Shown: positions 16,198-25,358 of the stretch, in pieces
Layout: each line of letters begins with the position of its first letter
How positions within the stretch are numbered: the stretch's first letter is position 1
From: Micromonospora inositola
GTDB taxonomy: Bacteria; Actinomycetota; Actinomycetes; Mycobacteriales; Micromonosporaceae
NCBI RefSeq assembly: GCF_900090285.1
Contig: NZ_LT607754.1
Coordinates: 6,226,001-6,290,000 of the forward strand
Reading direction: 5' to 3'
Length of the DNA stretch: 64,000 bases
The notes under the pieces: model-generated
Told to the model about the DNA's origin: nothing
Databases searched by the model: none
Seen by the model: only the letters and a program-made list of their open reading frames with translations
Program-made: the position numbers and the translations under genes

Positions 16198-17541
16198 ATG
16201 ACCCAGTCCCCCACCCCGCCGCGCACCCGCCGGTCACCGTGGAGCCTGCACGGTGACGGCCGGTCCATCCGACCGGGCGACGTGGTCCACCCCGGTGAAC
16301 GGCTCTCCTGGCCGCGTACGGTCGGGGTCGGCGTGCAGCACGTGGTCGCGATGTTCGGCGCCACCTTCACCGTGCCGCTGATCACCGGCTTCCCGCCGGC
16401 CACCACGCTCTTCTTCTCCGGGCTCGGCACGCTGCTCTTCCTGCTGATCACCGGCAACCGGCTGCCGTCGTACCTGGGCTCGTCGTTCGCCTTCATCGCG
16501 CCGGTGCTGGCCGCGAAGGCCGGCGGCGACATCGGCCCGGCGCTCGGCGGCATCGTGGTGGCCGGCGCGGCGCTCGCGCTGGTCGGCGTGGTGGTGCAGC
16601 TGGCCGGGGCCCGGTGGATCGACGCGCTGATGCCGCCGGTGGTCACCGGCGCGATCGTCACGCTGATCGGGCTCAACCTCGCGCCGGTCGCCTGGGACGG
16701 CGGCGGCAGCGGCGGGGTGAAGGCGCAGCCGCTAATCGCGGTGGTCACCCTGGTCGCGATCCTGGTCGCCACGGTGGCCTTCCGGGGCTTCCTGGCCCGG
16801 CTGTCCATCCTGCTCGGCGTGGTGGTCGGTTGGGTGCTCGCCGCCGTCCTCGGCCAGTTGGACCCGAAGGCGGTGACCGGGCTGAAGGCGGCGGCCTGGG
16901 TGGGGCTGCCCCAGTTCCACGCGCCCAGCTTCAGCCTGCGGGCGGTGGTGCTGGTGATCCCGGTGATCCTGGTGCTGATCGCGGAGAACGCCGGGCACGT
17001 CAAGGCGGTGGCCGCGATGACCGGCCGCAACCTCGACAAGGACATGGGCCGGGCGTTCCTCGGCGACGGCATCGCCACCGTGCTGGCCGGCTCCGGCGGC
17101 GGCTCCGGCACCACCACGTACGCGGAGAACATCGGCGTGATGGCGGCGACCCGGGTCTACTCGACGGCGGCGTACTGGGTGGCCGGGCTGGCGGCGGTGC
17201 TGCTCGGGCTCAGCCCGAAGTTCGGCGCGCTGATCCTCACCGTGCCGGCCGGGGTGCTGGGCGGCGCCACCACCGCGCTGTACGGCCTGATCGCCATCCT
17301 CGGCGCCCGGATCTGGATCGAGAACCGGGTCGACTTCCACGACCCGGTCAACCTGATGACCGCCGCCGTAGCGGTGATCATCGGCGCCGCGAACTACACC
17401 CTGACGGCCGGCGATCTCTCGTTCAACGGCATCGCCCTCGGCACCGCCGCCGCCCTGGTGATCCACCACGGCATGCGCCTGATCGCCCGCCTCCGCGGCA
17501 CCACCGCGGAGTCCCGCCGAGGCCCCGAACCCGAACTCTGA
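16198..17541 (+). CDS. Nucleobase:cation symporter (NCS2/uracil-xanthine permease)
   Basis: 447 residues with 12-14 hydrophobic segments. Family landmarks are present: VGVGVQHVVAMFGATFTVPL, NRLPSYLGSSFAFIAP, LIAENAGHVKAV with the substrate-binding Glu, and GSGGGSGTTTYAENIGVM with the second conserved Glu, as in UraA and RutG. It imports uracil or another nucleobase by proton symport. GAAGGG precedes the ATG. No purine riboswitch is visible upstream. The transcript ends at a 13-bp hairpin shared with parC. Confidence 0.94.
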   Translation: MTQSPTPPRTRRSPWSLHGDGRSIRPGDVVHPGERLSWPRTVGVGVQHVVAMFGATFTVPLITGFPPATTLFFSGLGTLLFLLITGNRLPSYLGSSFAFIAPVLAAKAGGDIGPALGGIVVAGAALALVGVVVQLAGARWIDALMPPVVTGAIVTLIGLNLAPVAWDGGGSGGVKAQPLIAVVTLVAILVATVAFRGFLARLSILLGVVVGWVLAAVLGQLDPKAVTGLKAAAWVGLPQFHAPSFSLRAVVLVIPVILVLIAENAGHVKAVAAMTGRNLDKDMGRAFLGDGIATVLAGSGGGSGTTTYAENIGVMAATRVYSTAAYWVAGLAAVLLGLSPKFGALILTVPAGVLGGATTALYGLIAILGARIWIENRVDFHDPVNLMTAAVAVIIGAANYTLTAGDLSFNGIALGTAAALVIHHGMRLIARLRGTTAESRRGPEPEL

Positions 17542-17570
17542 CCCACGCCTCCCTCCCCGCCGCTAAGAGA

Positions 17571-17600
17571 CGCGCCCCGGACCGGCTGGTCCGGGGCGCG
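17571..17600. terminator. Bidirectional terminator between permease and parC
   Basis: CGCGCCCCGGACC and GGTCCGGGGCGCG form a perfect 13-bp stem with a GGCT loop in the gap between the two convergent genes. Confidence 0.75.
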
Positions 17601-17620
17601 GTGCGGGCAGAGACCGGAGG

Positions 17621-20110
17621 TCAGTCGCGTACGACGAGGTGGCCGACGACCGTCGGGCCGAGCATGACGGCGAAGCCGGAGCCGTCGCGGCGCGGGTCCG
17701 CCGGGGGCAGCTCGACCGGGTCGCCGGTGGCCGTCGCGCCGACCGGGCGCGAGCCGATCCAGGCCACGGCCAGGTCCAGCTCGCCCTTGAGGAGCCGCTG
17801 GGCGCGGACCCCACCGGTCGCCCGCCCCTTCGCCGGGTACGCCCGGAACGGCGTCACCTTCACCGTGGCCCCGGTCGAGGTGACCACCATCGGCTCGCCG
17901 TGCCCCGGGTCGTCGGTGCGGATCGCGCCGAAGAAGACCACCCGGGCTCCGGTCGGCAGGTTGATGCCCGCCATGCCGCCACCCTTGACGCCCTGCGGCC
18001 GGACCACGGACGCGGCGAAGCGCAGCAGCGACGCCTCGGACGAGATGAAGGCGAGGGTTTCCGCGCCGTCGGTGAGCCAGGTCGCTCCGACCACCTCGTC
18101 CCCCTCGCGCAGCGAGATCACCTCGAACTCGTCGGAGCGGACCGGCCACTCCGGCGCGCAGACCTTGACCACGCCCTGGCGGGTGCCCAGGGCCAGGCCC
18201 GGCGAGCCCTCGGCGGACGGCCCGAGCGGCGCGAGGCCGACCACCGTCTCGCCCGGCTCCAGCGGCACCAGCTCGGCCGCCGACATCCCGCCGCGCAGCG
18301 ACACCGTGCCGGACTGCTCGGGCAGCACCGGCAACGGCAGCACGTCGATCTTGAACGCCCGGCCGGCGCTGGTCACCAGGAGCACCCGGCCCCGCGCCGT
18401 GGAGTGGACCACCGCGCGTACCGCGTCGTGCTTGATCCGGCCGCTGCGCCGCCGCCCCTCGGCGGCCTCCTCCGACTCGGCCGCGGTCCGGGCGACCAGC
18501 CCGGTCGCGGAGAGGATCACCTGGCACGGGTCGTCGGCGACCTCCAGCGGGCCGGCCGGCGCGGAGGCGGCCAGCACCTCCTTGAGGTCGCCGTCGACCA
18601 GCGTGGTCCGGCGCGGGGCGTCGAACTGCTTGACCACGGCCGCCAGCTCGTCGGAGACCAGCTTCCGCAGCACCTTGGAGTCGTCGAGGATGGTGGAGAG
18701 CTCGGCGATCTCGCCGCGCAGCTTTTCCTGCTCGGCCTCCAGCTCGATCCGGTCGAACTTGGTCAGTCGACGCAGCGGAGTGTCCAGGATGTAGGTGGCC
18801 TGGATGTCGGAGAGCTTGAACTGGCGCATCAGGCCGTCCTTGGCGGCCTGCGCGTCGTCGCTGCCCCGGATCAGCTTGACCACCTTGTCGATGTCGAGCA
18901 GGGCGATCAGCAGGCCGTCGACCAGGTGCAGCCGCTCCTCGCGCTTGCGGCGGCGGTAGGAGGTGCGCCGGGTCACCACGTCGTACCGGTGGGCGAGGAA
19001 GACCTCCAGCAGCGCCTTGAGCCCCAGGGTCTGCGGCTGGCCGTCGACCAGGACCAGGTTGTTGACGCCGAAGGACTGCTCCAGCGGGGTGAGCCGGTAG
19101 AGGTCGGCCAGCAGCGCCTGCGGGTTGACGCCCACCTTGCACTCGATGACCAGGCGGGTGCCGTTCTCCCGGTCGGTGAGGTCCTTGACGTCGGCGATGC
19201 CGGTGAGTCGCTTGGTCTTGTTGACCTCGTTGGTGACGGCCGCGATGACCTTCTCCGCGCCAATGCCGTACGGCAGCTCGGTGACCGTGATGGCCTGCCG
19301 GCCGCGGCTGCCCTCGAGCGGGCCGATCTCCACCCGGCCGCGCATCCGGACCACGCCGCGCCCGGTCTCGTACGCCCGGCGCACCTCGTCCAGGCCGAGC
19401 AGCAGCCCGCCGGTGGGCAGGTCGGGTCCGGGGACGAACTCCATGAGCTTGTCCAGGTCGGCGTCCGGGTGGTTGATCAGCCACCGGGCGGCGGAGACGA
19501 CCTCGCCGAGGTTGTGCGGGATCATGTTGGTCGCCATCCCGACCGCGATCCCGGACGCGCCGTTGACCAGCAGGTTGGGGAAGGCGGCCGGCAGCACGGT
19601 GGGCTGGGTCAGCGAGCCGTCGTAGTTCGGCTCGACGTCGACCGTGTCCTCGCCCAGCTCGCCGACGAGCAGCATCGCTTCCCGGGACATCCGCGCCTCG
19701 GTGTAACGCGCCGCAGCCGGTCCATCGTCCGGACTTCCAAAGTTTCCATGCCCGTCGATGAGCGGTGCGTTGAGCGAGAAGTCCTGAGCCAGGCGGACCA
19801 TGGCGTCGTAGATCGCCGTGTCACCGTGCGGGTGATAGCGACCCATCACGTCGCCAACGACCCGGGCCGACTTCACGTGGGCCCGGTCGGGGCGGTGCCC
19901 CGCCTCGTGCATGGACCAGAGGATCCGTCGGTGCACCGGCTTGAGGCCGTCGCGGGCGTCGGGCAGGGCCCGGGAGTGGATGACCGAGAAGGCGTACTCC
20001 AGGTAGGAGTCGGAAACTTCGGTGACCAGCGGGTTGTCGAAGACCCGCGCGCCGGCCTGGTCGAAGGCGGACAGGTCCGCCTTGGTGCGGTCTTCCTTGC
20101 GGCGTGCCAT
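17621..20110 (-). CDS. parC: DNA topoisomerase IV (type IIA) subunit A
   Basis: 829 residues. The breakage-reunion domain has KPVHRRILWSMHE, HPHGDTAIYDAMVRL and AAARYTEARMS with the catalytic tyrosine. The C-terminal half carries the six-bladed beta-pinwheel repeats that wrap or contact DNA (for example SAGRAFKIDVLPLP and GTRQGVVKVC). With ParE it forms the heterotetramer that decatenates chromosomes. It lies 32 bases after parE in an evident operon. Actinomycetes with this pair also have gyrA/gyrB elsewhere, so this is called parC rather than gyrA. Confidence 0.95.
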   Translation of the reverse strand: MARRKEDRTKADLSAFDQAGARVFDNPLVTEVSDSYLEYAFSVIHSRALPDARDGLKPVHRRILWSMHEAGHRPDRAHVKSARVVGDVMGRYHPHGDTAIYDAMVRLAQDFSLNAPLIDGHGNFGSPDDGPAAARYTEARMSREAMLLVGELGEDTVDVEPNYDGSLTQPTVLPAAFPNLLVNGASGIAVGMATNMIPHNLGEVVSAARWLINHPDADLDKLMEFVPGPDLPTGGLLLGLDEVRRAYETGRGVVRMRGRVEIGPLEGSRGRQAITVTELPYGIGAEKVIAAVTNEVNKTKRLTGIADVKDLTDRENGTRLVIECKVGVNPQALLADLYRLTPLEQSFGVNNLVLVDGQPQTLGLKALLEVFLAHRYDVVTRRTSYRRRKREERLHLVDGLLIALLDIDKVVKLIRGSDDAQAAKDGLMRQFKLSDIQATYILDTPLRRLTKFDRIELEAEQEKLRGEIAELSTILDDSKVLRKLVSDELAAVVKQFDAPRRTTLVDGDLKEVLAASAPAGPLEVADDPCQVILSATGLVARTAAESEEAAEGRRRSGRIKHDAVRAVVHSTARGRVLLVTSAGRAFKIDVLPLPVLPEQSGTVSLRGGMSAAELVPLEPGETVVGLAPLGPSAEGSPGLALGTRQGVVKVCAPEWPVRSDEFEVISLREGDEVVGATWLTDGAETLAFISSEASLLRFAASVVRPQGVKGGGMAGINLPTGARVVFFGAIRTDDPGHGEPMVVTSTGATVKVTPFRAYPAKGRATGGVRAQRLLKGELDLAVAWIGSRPVGATATGDPVELPPADPRRDGSGFAVMLGPTVVGHLVVRD

Positions 20111-20142
20111 GGCTCAGCTTTCCCCTCGAACGAACCCGGTGC

Positions 20143-22200
20143 TCATGCGTCGATCGCTTCCCGATCAACCCGGTCGGCCGAGTCGATCAGCCAGTTACGG
20201 CGGGGTTCGACCTTCTCCCCCATCAGCAGTTCGAGGATCCGCTCGGCGGCCTCGACGTCGTCGAGGGTGATCCGGCGGACCGCCCGGGTGGCCGGGTTCA
20301 TCGTGGTCTCCCAGAGCTCGTCGGCGTCCATCTCGCCGAGGCCCTTGAACCGCGGGATCGGGGTGACGATCTGCTTGCCGGCCTTCTCCAGCTTGTGGAG
20401 CGTCGCCTCCATCTCCGCCTGGGTGTACGTGTAGATGGTCTGCGGGTTGCGCCCCTTCGTGGTGATCTTGTGCAGCGGCGGCATGGCGGCGAAGAGCCGG
20501 CCGGCCTCGATCAGCGGGCGCATGTACCGGGCGAAGAGGGTGATCAGCAAGGTCCGGATGTGCGCGCCGTCGACGTCCGCGTCGGCCATGATCAGCACGC
20601 GGCCGTACCGCAGCGCGGAGAGGTCGAAGGTACGCCCCGACCCGGCGCCGAGCACCTGCACGATCGCGGCACACTCGGCGTTGTCCAGCACCTGCTGCAG
20701 GTTGGCCTTCTGCACGTTGAGGATCTTGCCGCGGATAGGCAGCAGGGCCTGGTATTCGGATGATCGGGCCATTCTGCTCGTCCCGAGGGCGCTGTCGCCC
20801 TCCACGATGAACAGCTCGCTGCGGTCCACCCCGGTGGCCCGGCAGTCGACCAGTTTGGCCGGCATCGACGCGCCCTCCAGGGCGGTCTTGCGCCGGGCCG
20901 CGTCCTTCTGCTGCTTCTGGGTCAGCCGGACCCGGGCCGCGTCGACGATCTTCTGGAGCACCGTCCGCGCCTCGGCCTTGGTGCGCCGGTCCTCCAGCCA
21001 GGCCTTGAGGTGCTGCTCGACCAGGCCCTGGATCACCTTGGTGATGCCGGCGGTGGAGAGCTCGTCCTTGGTCTGCGAGGTGAACTGAGGCTCCGGGATG
21101 CGGACGTGCACCACGGCGGTCATCCCCTCGAGGACGTCGTCCAGGGTGGGCGCGTCCTCCTTGGGGCGGAGCATGCCGCGGGTGTTGCGGGCCGCCTCGG
21201 CCAGGGTGCGGACCAGGGCCCGCTCGAAGCCTTTGCGGTGGGTGCCGCCGTGCGCGTTGCGGATGGTGTTGGAGAAGCACTCCACGGTGCGCTCGTAGCC
21301 GGTGCCCCAGCGGAGCGCGACCTCGACCTCGGCGCGGCGCTGCACGTTGGACTGCATCACGCCGTTGGCGTCGGCGGCGTTCTCCCGGTACGTCCCCTCG
21401 CCGGTGATCAGCAGCGTGCCGGAGACCGGCCGGTCACCGGCCGGGGCGAGGAACTCCACCATGTCGGTGAGGCCTTTGGGGAAGTGGAAGCTCTCCCTGG
21501 TGGGCTCCTCCCCCGTCTCGTCGCGCAGCAGGTAGGCCACGCCGGGGACGAGGAAAGCGGTGTTGCGAAGCTTGAGCCGGACCGCCTCGGTGTCCAGCCG
21601 GGCGCCGGTCTCGAAGTAGCGGGTGTCGTGCCACCACCGGATCGAGGTGCCGGCGCGCTGGCCGCGCTTCATCGCGCCGACGATCTGCAGGCCGGGGCCG
21701 GGGGTGAAGGGCGCGTCCGGGCCGGGGCCGTCGAAGATCCCCGGTACGCCGTGCCGGAACGACATCGCGTGGACCTTGCCGCCGCGCCGTACGGTGACGT
21801 CGAACCGCCGGGAGAGGGCGTTCACCGCGGAGGCGCCCACGCCGTGCAGGCCGCCGGAGGTCTTGTAGCCCGAGCCGCCGAACTTGCCGCCGGCGTGCAG
21901 CCGGGTGAGCACCAGCTCGACGCCGGAGATGCCGGACTTGGCGTGCACGTCGGTGGGGATGCCCCGGCCGTCGTCGTCGACCTGCACCGAGCCGTCGGCG
22001 TGCAGGATCACCTCGACCTTGGTGGCGTGACCCGCGACACCCTCGTCGGTGGAGTTGTCGAGGATCTCGTTGACGAGGTGACCCACGCCACGGCTGTCGG
22101 TGGAGCCGATGTACATGCCGGGGCGCTTGCGGACGGCGTCCAGGCCCTCCAGGTGGGTCAGGTCGTCGGCCCCGTACAGGGTCTCAGGCTGTGCGGTCAA
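20143..22200 (-). CDS. parE: DNA topoisomerase IV (type IIA) subunit B
   Basis: 685 residues from TTG at 22200 with GGGAG nine bases upstream; the frame is open to 22725 but that part shows no homology-like sequence. The GHKL ATPase region has NEILDNSTDEG, DDGRGIPTDVH and YKTSGGLHGVGASAVNALS. The transducer domain follows, then Toprim with FIVEGDSALGTSRMARSSE and MADADVDGAHIRTLL, and near the end PRFKGLGEMDADELWETTM. GTSRMARSS instead of the GyrB-type GSAKQGRDR supports ParE. A TAGGCT -10 lies at 22289-22294. Confidence 0.95.
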   Translation of the reverse strand: MTAQPETLYGADDLTHLEGLDAVRKRPGMYIGSTDSRGVGHLVNEILDNSTDEGVAGHATKVEVILHADGSVQVDDDGRGIPTDVHAKSGISGVELVLTRLHAGGKFGGSGYKTSGGLHGVGASAVNALSRRFDVTVRRGGKVHAMSFRHGVPGIFDGPGPDAPFTPGPGLQIVGAMKRGQRAGTSIRWWHDTRYFETGARLDTEAVRLKLRNTAFLVPGVAYLLRDETGEEPTRESFHFPKGLTDMVEFLAPAGDRPVSGTLLITGEGTYRENAADANGVMQSNVQRRAEVEVALRWGTGYERTVECFSNTIRNAHGGTHRKGFERALVRTLAEAARNTRGMLRPKEDAPTLDDVLEGMTAVVHVRIPEPQFTSQTKDELSTAGITKVIQGLVEQHLKAWLEDRRTKAEARTVLQKIVDAARVRLTQKQQKDAARRKTALEGASMPAKLVDCRATGVDRSELFIVEGDSALGTSRMARSSEYQALLPIRGKILNVQKANLQQVLDNAECAAIVQVLGAGSGRTFDLSALRYGRVLIMADADVDGAHIRTLLITLFARYMRPLIEAGRLFAAMPPLHKITTKGRNPQTIYTYTQAEMEATLHKLEKAGKQIVTPIPRFKGLGEMDADELWETTMNPATRAVRRITLDDVEAAERILELLMGEKVEPRRNWLIDSADRVDREAIDA

Positions 22201-22510
22201 CTGGTCGTACTCCCAGGTCTCGGCGGTGTGGTGCCGCTCACCGTCTCGATCAGTCCCACTCGATCGCCACGCGCGGCGCGCCGGAGCGAGCCTAGCCCGG
22301 CGCTCCGACAGAGCCGTGGCACCCGGGCGGGTGAGCCGCGGGGTTGCGCTGTGGCCCGTGCCGTGCCCGCCCCCGGGCGAGGGCCCCGGGACGGCGGCCG
22401 GGCGAGGGGGCGTCAGTGGACGACAACGATCCGACCAGGCGTTTGTCTTCCCGGTCGAGCGACCCCATGGACCGGCCGCGTCTCTGCCAGTCGTCACACA
22501 ACTGCCGGCG
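22201..22510. other. Intergenic region upstream of parE
   Basis: 310 bases without a convincing gene. A minus-strand TAGGCT at 22289-22294 could be the parE -10, with a leader of about 80 bases. A 69-codon open frame here has no support. No terminator for the methyltransferase gene is obvious. Confidence 0.5.
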
Positions 22511-23143
22511 TCATGGCCGGACCGCGGCGCCGAGCACGTGCGGGGCGGCCGGGGCCGGGATCCGGCTGGGCGGGAAGCGGAACCTGTCCAGCTCGACGAC
22601 GGTGAATCCGGCCGCGCCGATCGCGGAGACCGTGTCCCGCCCGGTGTGGCAGCCGCCGCAGACCGCCGGCCAGACCGTAGCGTCGGCCCACCGCTGGGCC
22701 CGGCGCAGCTTCGGAGTCTCCGCAACCACGTGCTCGTAGAACCGCAACTGCCCGCCCGGGCGGAGCACCCGTCGGGCCTCCCGCAGCGCGACCGCCTGGT
22801 CCGGCACCGAGCAGAGCACCAGCGACATCACCACCGCGTCGACGGTGCCGTCGGCGACGGGGAGCGTCTCGGCGAGCCCGGCGGCCACGGTGACCGGCAC
22901 CGGGGCCTCCGCCGCGGCGGCCCGGGCGGCGGCCCGCAGCCGGGGCTCCGGCTCGAGGGCCAGCACCGACGCCACGGTCGACGGGTAGTGCGGGAACATC
23001 CGGCCGTTGCCGGCGCCCACCTCGACCACCCGGCCGCGCAGCCCGGCGACCAGGTGACGTCGGTGCTCGGCCGCGCCGGCGCGGTCCAGCGCCACGCTGG
23101 CCCGCGCGAAGAACCGCGCGAAGATCGGATGCGAAACGGACAT
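22511..23143 (-). CDS. Class I SAM-dependent methyltransferase
   Basis: 210 residues, with GGGAGGG directly before the ATG. Motif I is VVEVGAGNG (about residues 39-47), the acidic loop is LALEPEP, and [12 protein letters not shown] and [13 protein letters not shown] are motifs IV-V. The C-terminal [17 protein letters not shown] resembles small methyltransferases of the METTL7/UbiE-like type. The substrate is unknown. A minus-strand TAGGCT at 23177-23182 is a likely -10, giving a leader of about 26 bases. Confidence 0.9.
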   Translation of the reverse strand: MSVSHPIFARFFARASVALDRAGAAEHRRHLVAGLRGRVVEVGAGNGRMFPHYPSTVASVLALEPEPRLRAAARAAAAEAPVPVTVAAGLAETLPVADGTVDAVVMSLVLCSVPDQAVALREARRVLRPGGQLRFYEHVVAETPKLRRAQRWADATVWPAVCGGCHTGRDTVSAIGAAGFTVVELDRFRFPPSRIPAPAAPHVLGAAVRP

Positions 23144-23195
23144 CGGCCCTCCCCGCCCTCGGGACCAGTCCCCGGCAGCCTACCGATCGAAGTGG

Positions 23196-23633
23196 TCAGC
23201 GATGGGCGGGCGGCGCGCCGAGGGTGAGCAGGAGGGGGCCGGTGGGGCCGTCGACGAGATCGCCGAGGCGTACCCCGTCGAGCACGGCGAGGAAGGCGGC
23301 CTGCGCGCGGCGCAGCTCGCCGCGCAGCCGGCAGCCGGCGACCAGCGGGCAGGCCGGCTGCTCGCAGGCGACCACCTCGTCGTCCCCCTCGAAGGCCCGG
23401 ACCACGTGGCCGACGGTCAGCTGACCGGCCCGCTCGGCGAAGGCCACCCCGCCGGACCGACCCCGGATGGTGACCAGGACGCCGATCCGCTGGAGCCGCT
23501 GGACCACCTTCGCCACGTGGCTGCGGGGCAGCGCGAGCTGGGTGGCCAGCTCGTCCACCGTGGTACGCGCCGGGGCGGCCGCGGTGAGCATGGCGATCCG
23601 CAGGGCCATGTCGGTGGACCGGTTGAGCTTCAC
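23196..23633 (-). CDS. nsrR: Rrf2-family nitric-oxide-sensing repressor NsrR
   Basis: 145 residues. The winged helix lies at residues ~1-65 (LPRSHVAKVVQRLQRIGVL). The cluster ligands Cys90, Cys95 and Cys101 are spaced as in NsrR, and Asp8 matches the fourth ligand described for the Streptomyces coelicolor protein. It should hold a [4Fe-4S] cluster that NO destroys, releasing repression. It is divergent from the flavohaemoglobin gene, the standard NsrR target. A TAGGGT -10 ends six bases before the GTG at 23633, so its mRNA is probably leaderless. Confidence 0.92.
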   Translation of the reverse strand: MKLNRSTDMALRIAMLTAAAPARTTVDELATQLALPRSHVAKVVQRLQRIGVLVTIRGRSGGVAFAERAGQLTVGHVVRAFEGDDEVVACEQPACPLVAGCRLRGELRRAQAAFLAVLDGVRLGDLVDGPTGPLLLTLGAPPAHR

Positions 23634-23639
23634 ACCACG

Positions 23640-23645
23640 ACCCTA
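23640..23645 (-). promoter_or_regulatory. -10 element TAGGGT of nsrR (leaderless)
   Basis: Minus-strand TAGGGT six bases from the GTG. CCCGT-AAC-ACGGG at 23656-23668 overlaps the -35 area and could be a secondary regulatory repeat. Confidence 0.5.
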
Positions 23646-23716
23646 GCCAGCGCGAACGCCCCGTAACACGGGCCGATGGGCCGGTCCGCGGATGTGATCG
23701 AGGCTACTCCGGACCC

Positions 23717-23731
23717 GGGACCTTCGGCCTT
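23717..23731 (+). promoter_or_regulatory. Possible DosR/OsdR-like box upstream of hmp
   Basis: GGGACCTTCGGCCTT resembles the imperfect GGGACC-N-GGCCC boxes of dormancy/hypoxia response regulators in actinobacteria. The right half is imperfect, so this is only suggestive. Confidence 0.25.
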
Positions 23732-23732
23732 A

Positions 23733-23755
23733 AAGGGGAATCGTGGATTCCTGTT
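23733..23755 (+). promoter_or_regulatory. Candidate NsrR operator of hmp
   Basis: A 23-bp near-palindrome: AA, GGAATC, a GTG centre, GATTCC and GTT at the far end. It has the AA-N3-G-N-ATC-N3-GAT-N-CC-N-GTT layout that I recall for NsrR sites in Streptomyces. It lies about 40 bases before the hmp start and beside nsrR. Confidence 0.7.
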
Positions 23756-23793
23756 CAGTGGGGTCGACCCAACCGATCCCCGAAGGAGTAGTC

Positions 23794-25005
23794 GTGCTCT
23801 CGGAATCCTCAGCAGCAGTGGTGGCGGCGACCCTGCCCGCCGTGCAGGCCCACGGCGAAGCGATCACCGGCCGGTTCTACCAGCGGATGTTCGACGCCCA
23901 CCCGGAGCTGCTGAACATCTTCAACCGGAGCAACCAGGCCACCGGGCAGCAGAAGGCCGCGCTGGCCGCCGCCGTGGTCGCGTACGCCGAGCACCTGACC
24001 GGCGGCAGCACGGTGCCGTGGGGGCCGATCCTGGACCGGATCGCGCACAAGCACGTCTCGCTGGGGATCACCGCCACCCAGTACACGATCGTCGGCCGGC
24101 ACCTGATGGCCGCGGTCGGCGAGGTGCTCGGCGACGCCGTGACTCCCGAGGTCGCGGCGGCCTGGGACGAGGTGTACTGGCTTCTGGCCTGCGAGCTGAT
24201 CGCCCGGGAGGCGCGCCTCTATACCGAGGCCGGAGTGCCGGAGAACGGTTCGGTCTGGCGGGAGTGGCGGGTGACCGACAAGGTCCGGGAGACCGCCGAC
24301 GTGGTCTCGTTCACCCTGGTCCCCGCCGACGGCGGTCCGGTGCCGGGCTTCGCCCCCGGCCAGTACACGTCGGTGGCCGTCGACCTGGACGGCGGTCGCG
24401 GCCAGCAGATCCGGCAGTACAGCCTCTCCGACCGGCCAGGGGCCGACCACTGGCGGATCACCGTCAAGCGGGTACGCGGCACCGGCGGCGCGCCGGACGG
24501 CATGGTCTCCAGCTTCCTGCACGAGCGGGTGGCGGTCGGCGACACGCTGCGGCTCAGCCCACCCTTCGGGGAGGTCAGCGCGGTGCCCGGCGACGGCCCG
24601 CTGCTGCTGGTCAGCGCCGGCATCGGGCTCACCCCGGCGATGTCAGCGCTGGAGCACCTGGCGGTCACCGAACCCGAGCGTCCGGTGGTGCTGGTGCACG
24701 CCGACCGTGCCGGCGCCGCGCACGCGCTGCGCGACGAACTCCCCCGGCTCTGCGACCAGCTGCCCAACCTGCGGATGAGCCTCTGGTACGAGGACGCCAC
24801 CGACGCGGAGCTGGCCGGGCTCGCCGCCGAGATCGCCACCGGTCTGGTCGACCCCGAACTGATCCCGCTCTCGCCCGACGCGCACGTGCACCTCTGTGGG
24901 CCACTGCCGTTCATGAACGCGGTCCGGGGTGGGCTGCTGCGCCGGGGCGTACCGGTCGAGCGGATCGCGTACGAGGTGTTCGGCCCGGGCATGCTGCGGG
25001 GTTGA
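23794..25005 (+). CDS. hmp: Flavohaemoglobin, nitric oxide dioxygenase
   Basis: 403 residues from GTG at 23794, with GAAGGAG six bases upstream; an earlier GTG at 23743 falls inside the operator. The globin domain (1-140) has Tyr29, Gln53 and proximal His85 in RIAHKHVSLGI, matching E. coli Hmp numbering. The FAD domain has RQYSLSD and the NAD(P)H domain has VSAGIGLTPAMSALEHL. It oxidises NO to nitrate using O2 and NADPH in the cytosol. Repression by the divergent NsrR, relieved by NO, is strongly suggested. A 16-bp hairpin follows. Confidence 0.96.
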   Translation: MLSESSAAVVAATLPAVQAHGEAITGRFYQRMFDAHPELLNIFNRSNQATGQQKAALAAAVVAYAEHLTGGSTVPWGPILDRIAHKHVSLGITATQYTIVGRHLMAAVGEVLGDAVTPEVAAAWDEVYWLLACELIAREARLYTEAGVPENGSVWREWRVTDKVRETADVVSFTLVPADGGPVPGFAPGQYTSVAVDLDGGRGQQIRQYSLSDRPGADHWRITVKRVRGTGGAPDGMVSSFLHERVAVGDTLRLSPPFGEVSAVPGDGPLLLVSAGIGLTPAMSALEHLAVTEPERPVVLVHADRAGAAHALRDELPRLCDQLPNLRMSLWYEDATDAELAGLAAEIATGLVDPELIPLSPDAHVHLCGPLPFMNAVRGGLLRRGVPVERIAYEVFGPGMLRG

Positions 25006-25010
25006 TCCTT

Positions 25011-25047
25011 CCCGGTCCGGCGGCGCGACCTGCGCCGCCGGACCGGG
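25011..25047 (+). terminator. Strong hairpin after hmp
   Basis: CCCGGTCCGGCGGCGC pairs perfectly with GCGCCGCCGGACCGGG around GACCT, six bases past the stop. There is no U tract. Confidence 0.7.
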
Positions 25048-25050
25048 CCG

Positions 25051-25122
25051 TCAGGCCCAGCGCACGACCCTGGCGGCCAGCAGTCGCTCCTCGGTCAGCT
25101 CGGGAAGCGGGTATGGGGACAC
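25051..25122 (-). CDS. Possible 23-residue peptide gene
   Basis: GTG at 25122 has a perfect GGAGG seven bases upstream and opens a 23-codon frame ending at TGA next to the hmp terminator. The product ends LPELTEERLLAARVVRWA, an amphipathic helix-like sequence. No family is recognised. Because it is very short, chance is a real alternative, but start, spacing and stop all look gene-like. Upstream on the minus strand is a possible -10 TAACCT near 25209-25214. Confidence 0.3.
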   Translation of the reverse strand: MSPYPLPELTEERLLAARVVRWA

Positions 25123-25358
25123 GGGCGGACCTCCGGACGGCTCGGGTAGGGGTGGCTCCGCGCCGCCAGCCGACGACCACTTCCCGCCGAGAAGTCGACG
25201 ACCTACAGGTTAGGCGGTGGAGGCGGGGGTAGGGACTGCTCATGGGCGGCCCGCGACGCGGCGTACCGGCTGGGGGCACGGGCACGCGAGGTGACGAAGG
25301 AACGCTTCGGGCTCGACCGGCCCCCCGCTGACGGGGACCGGCTGACGGAGGAGGAAAC
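25123..25358. other. Intergenic region before the GT4 gene
   Basis: Apart from the short peptide candidate and its possible promoter, I see no gene. GAGGAGG lies just before the next start. Confidence 0.4.

Noticed and set aside
22292..22501. 69-codon minus-strand frame before parE
   Set aside because: No ribosome site, Arg/Gly/Pro-rich, no recognisable pattern.
22201..22725. N-terminal extension of ParE
   Set aside because: No GHKL-family sequence appears before LTAQPETLYGADD, and the extension overlaps the methyltransferase gene.
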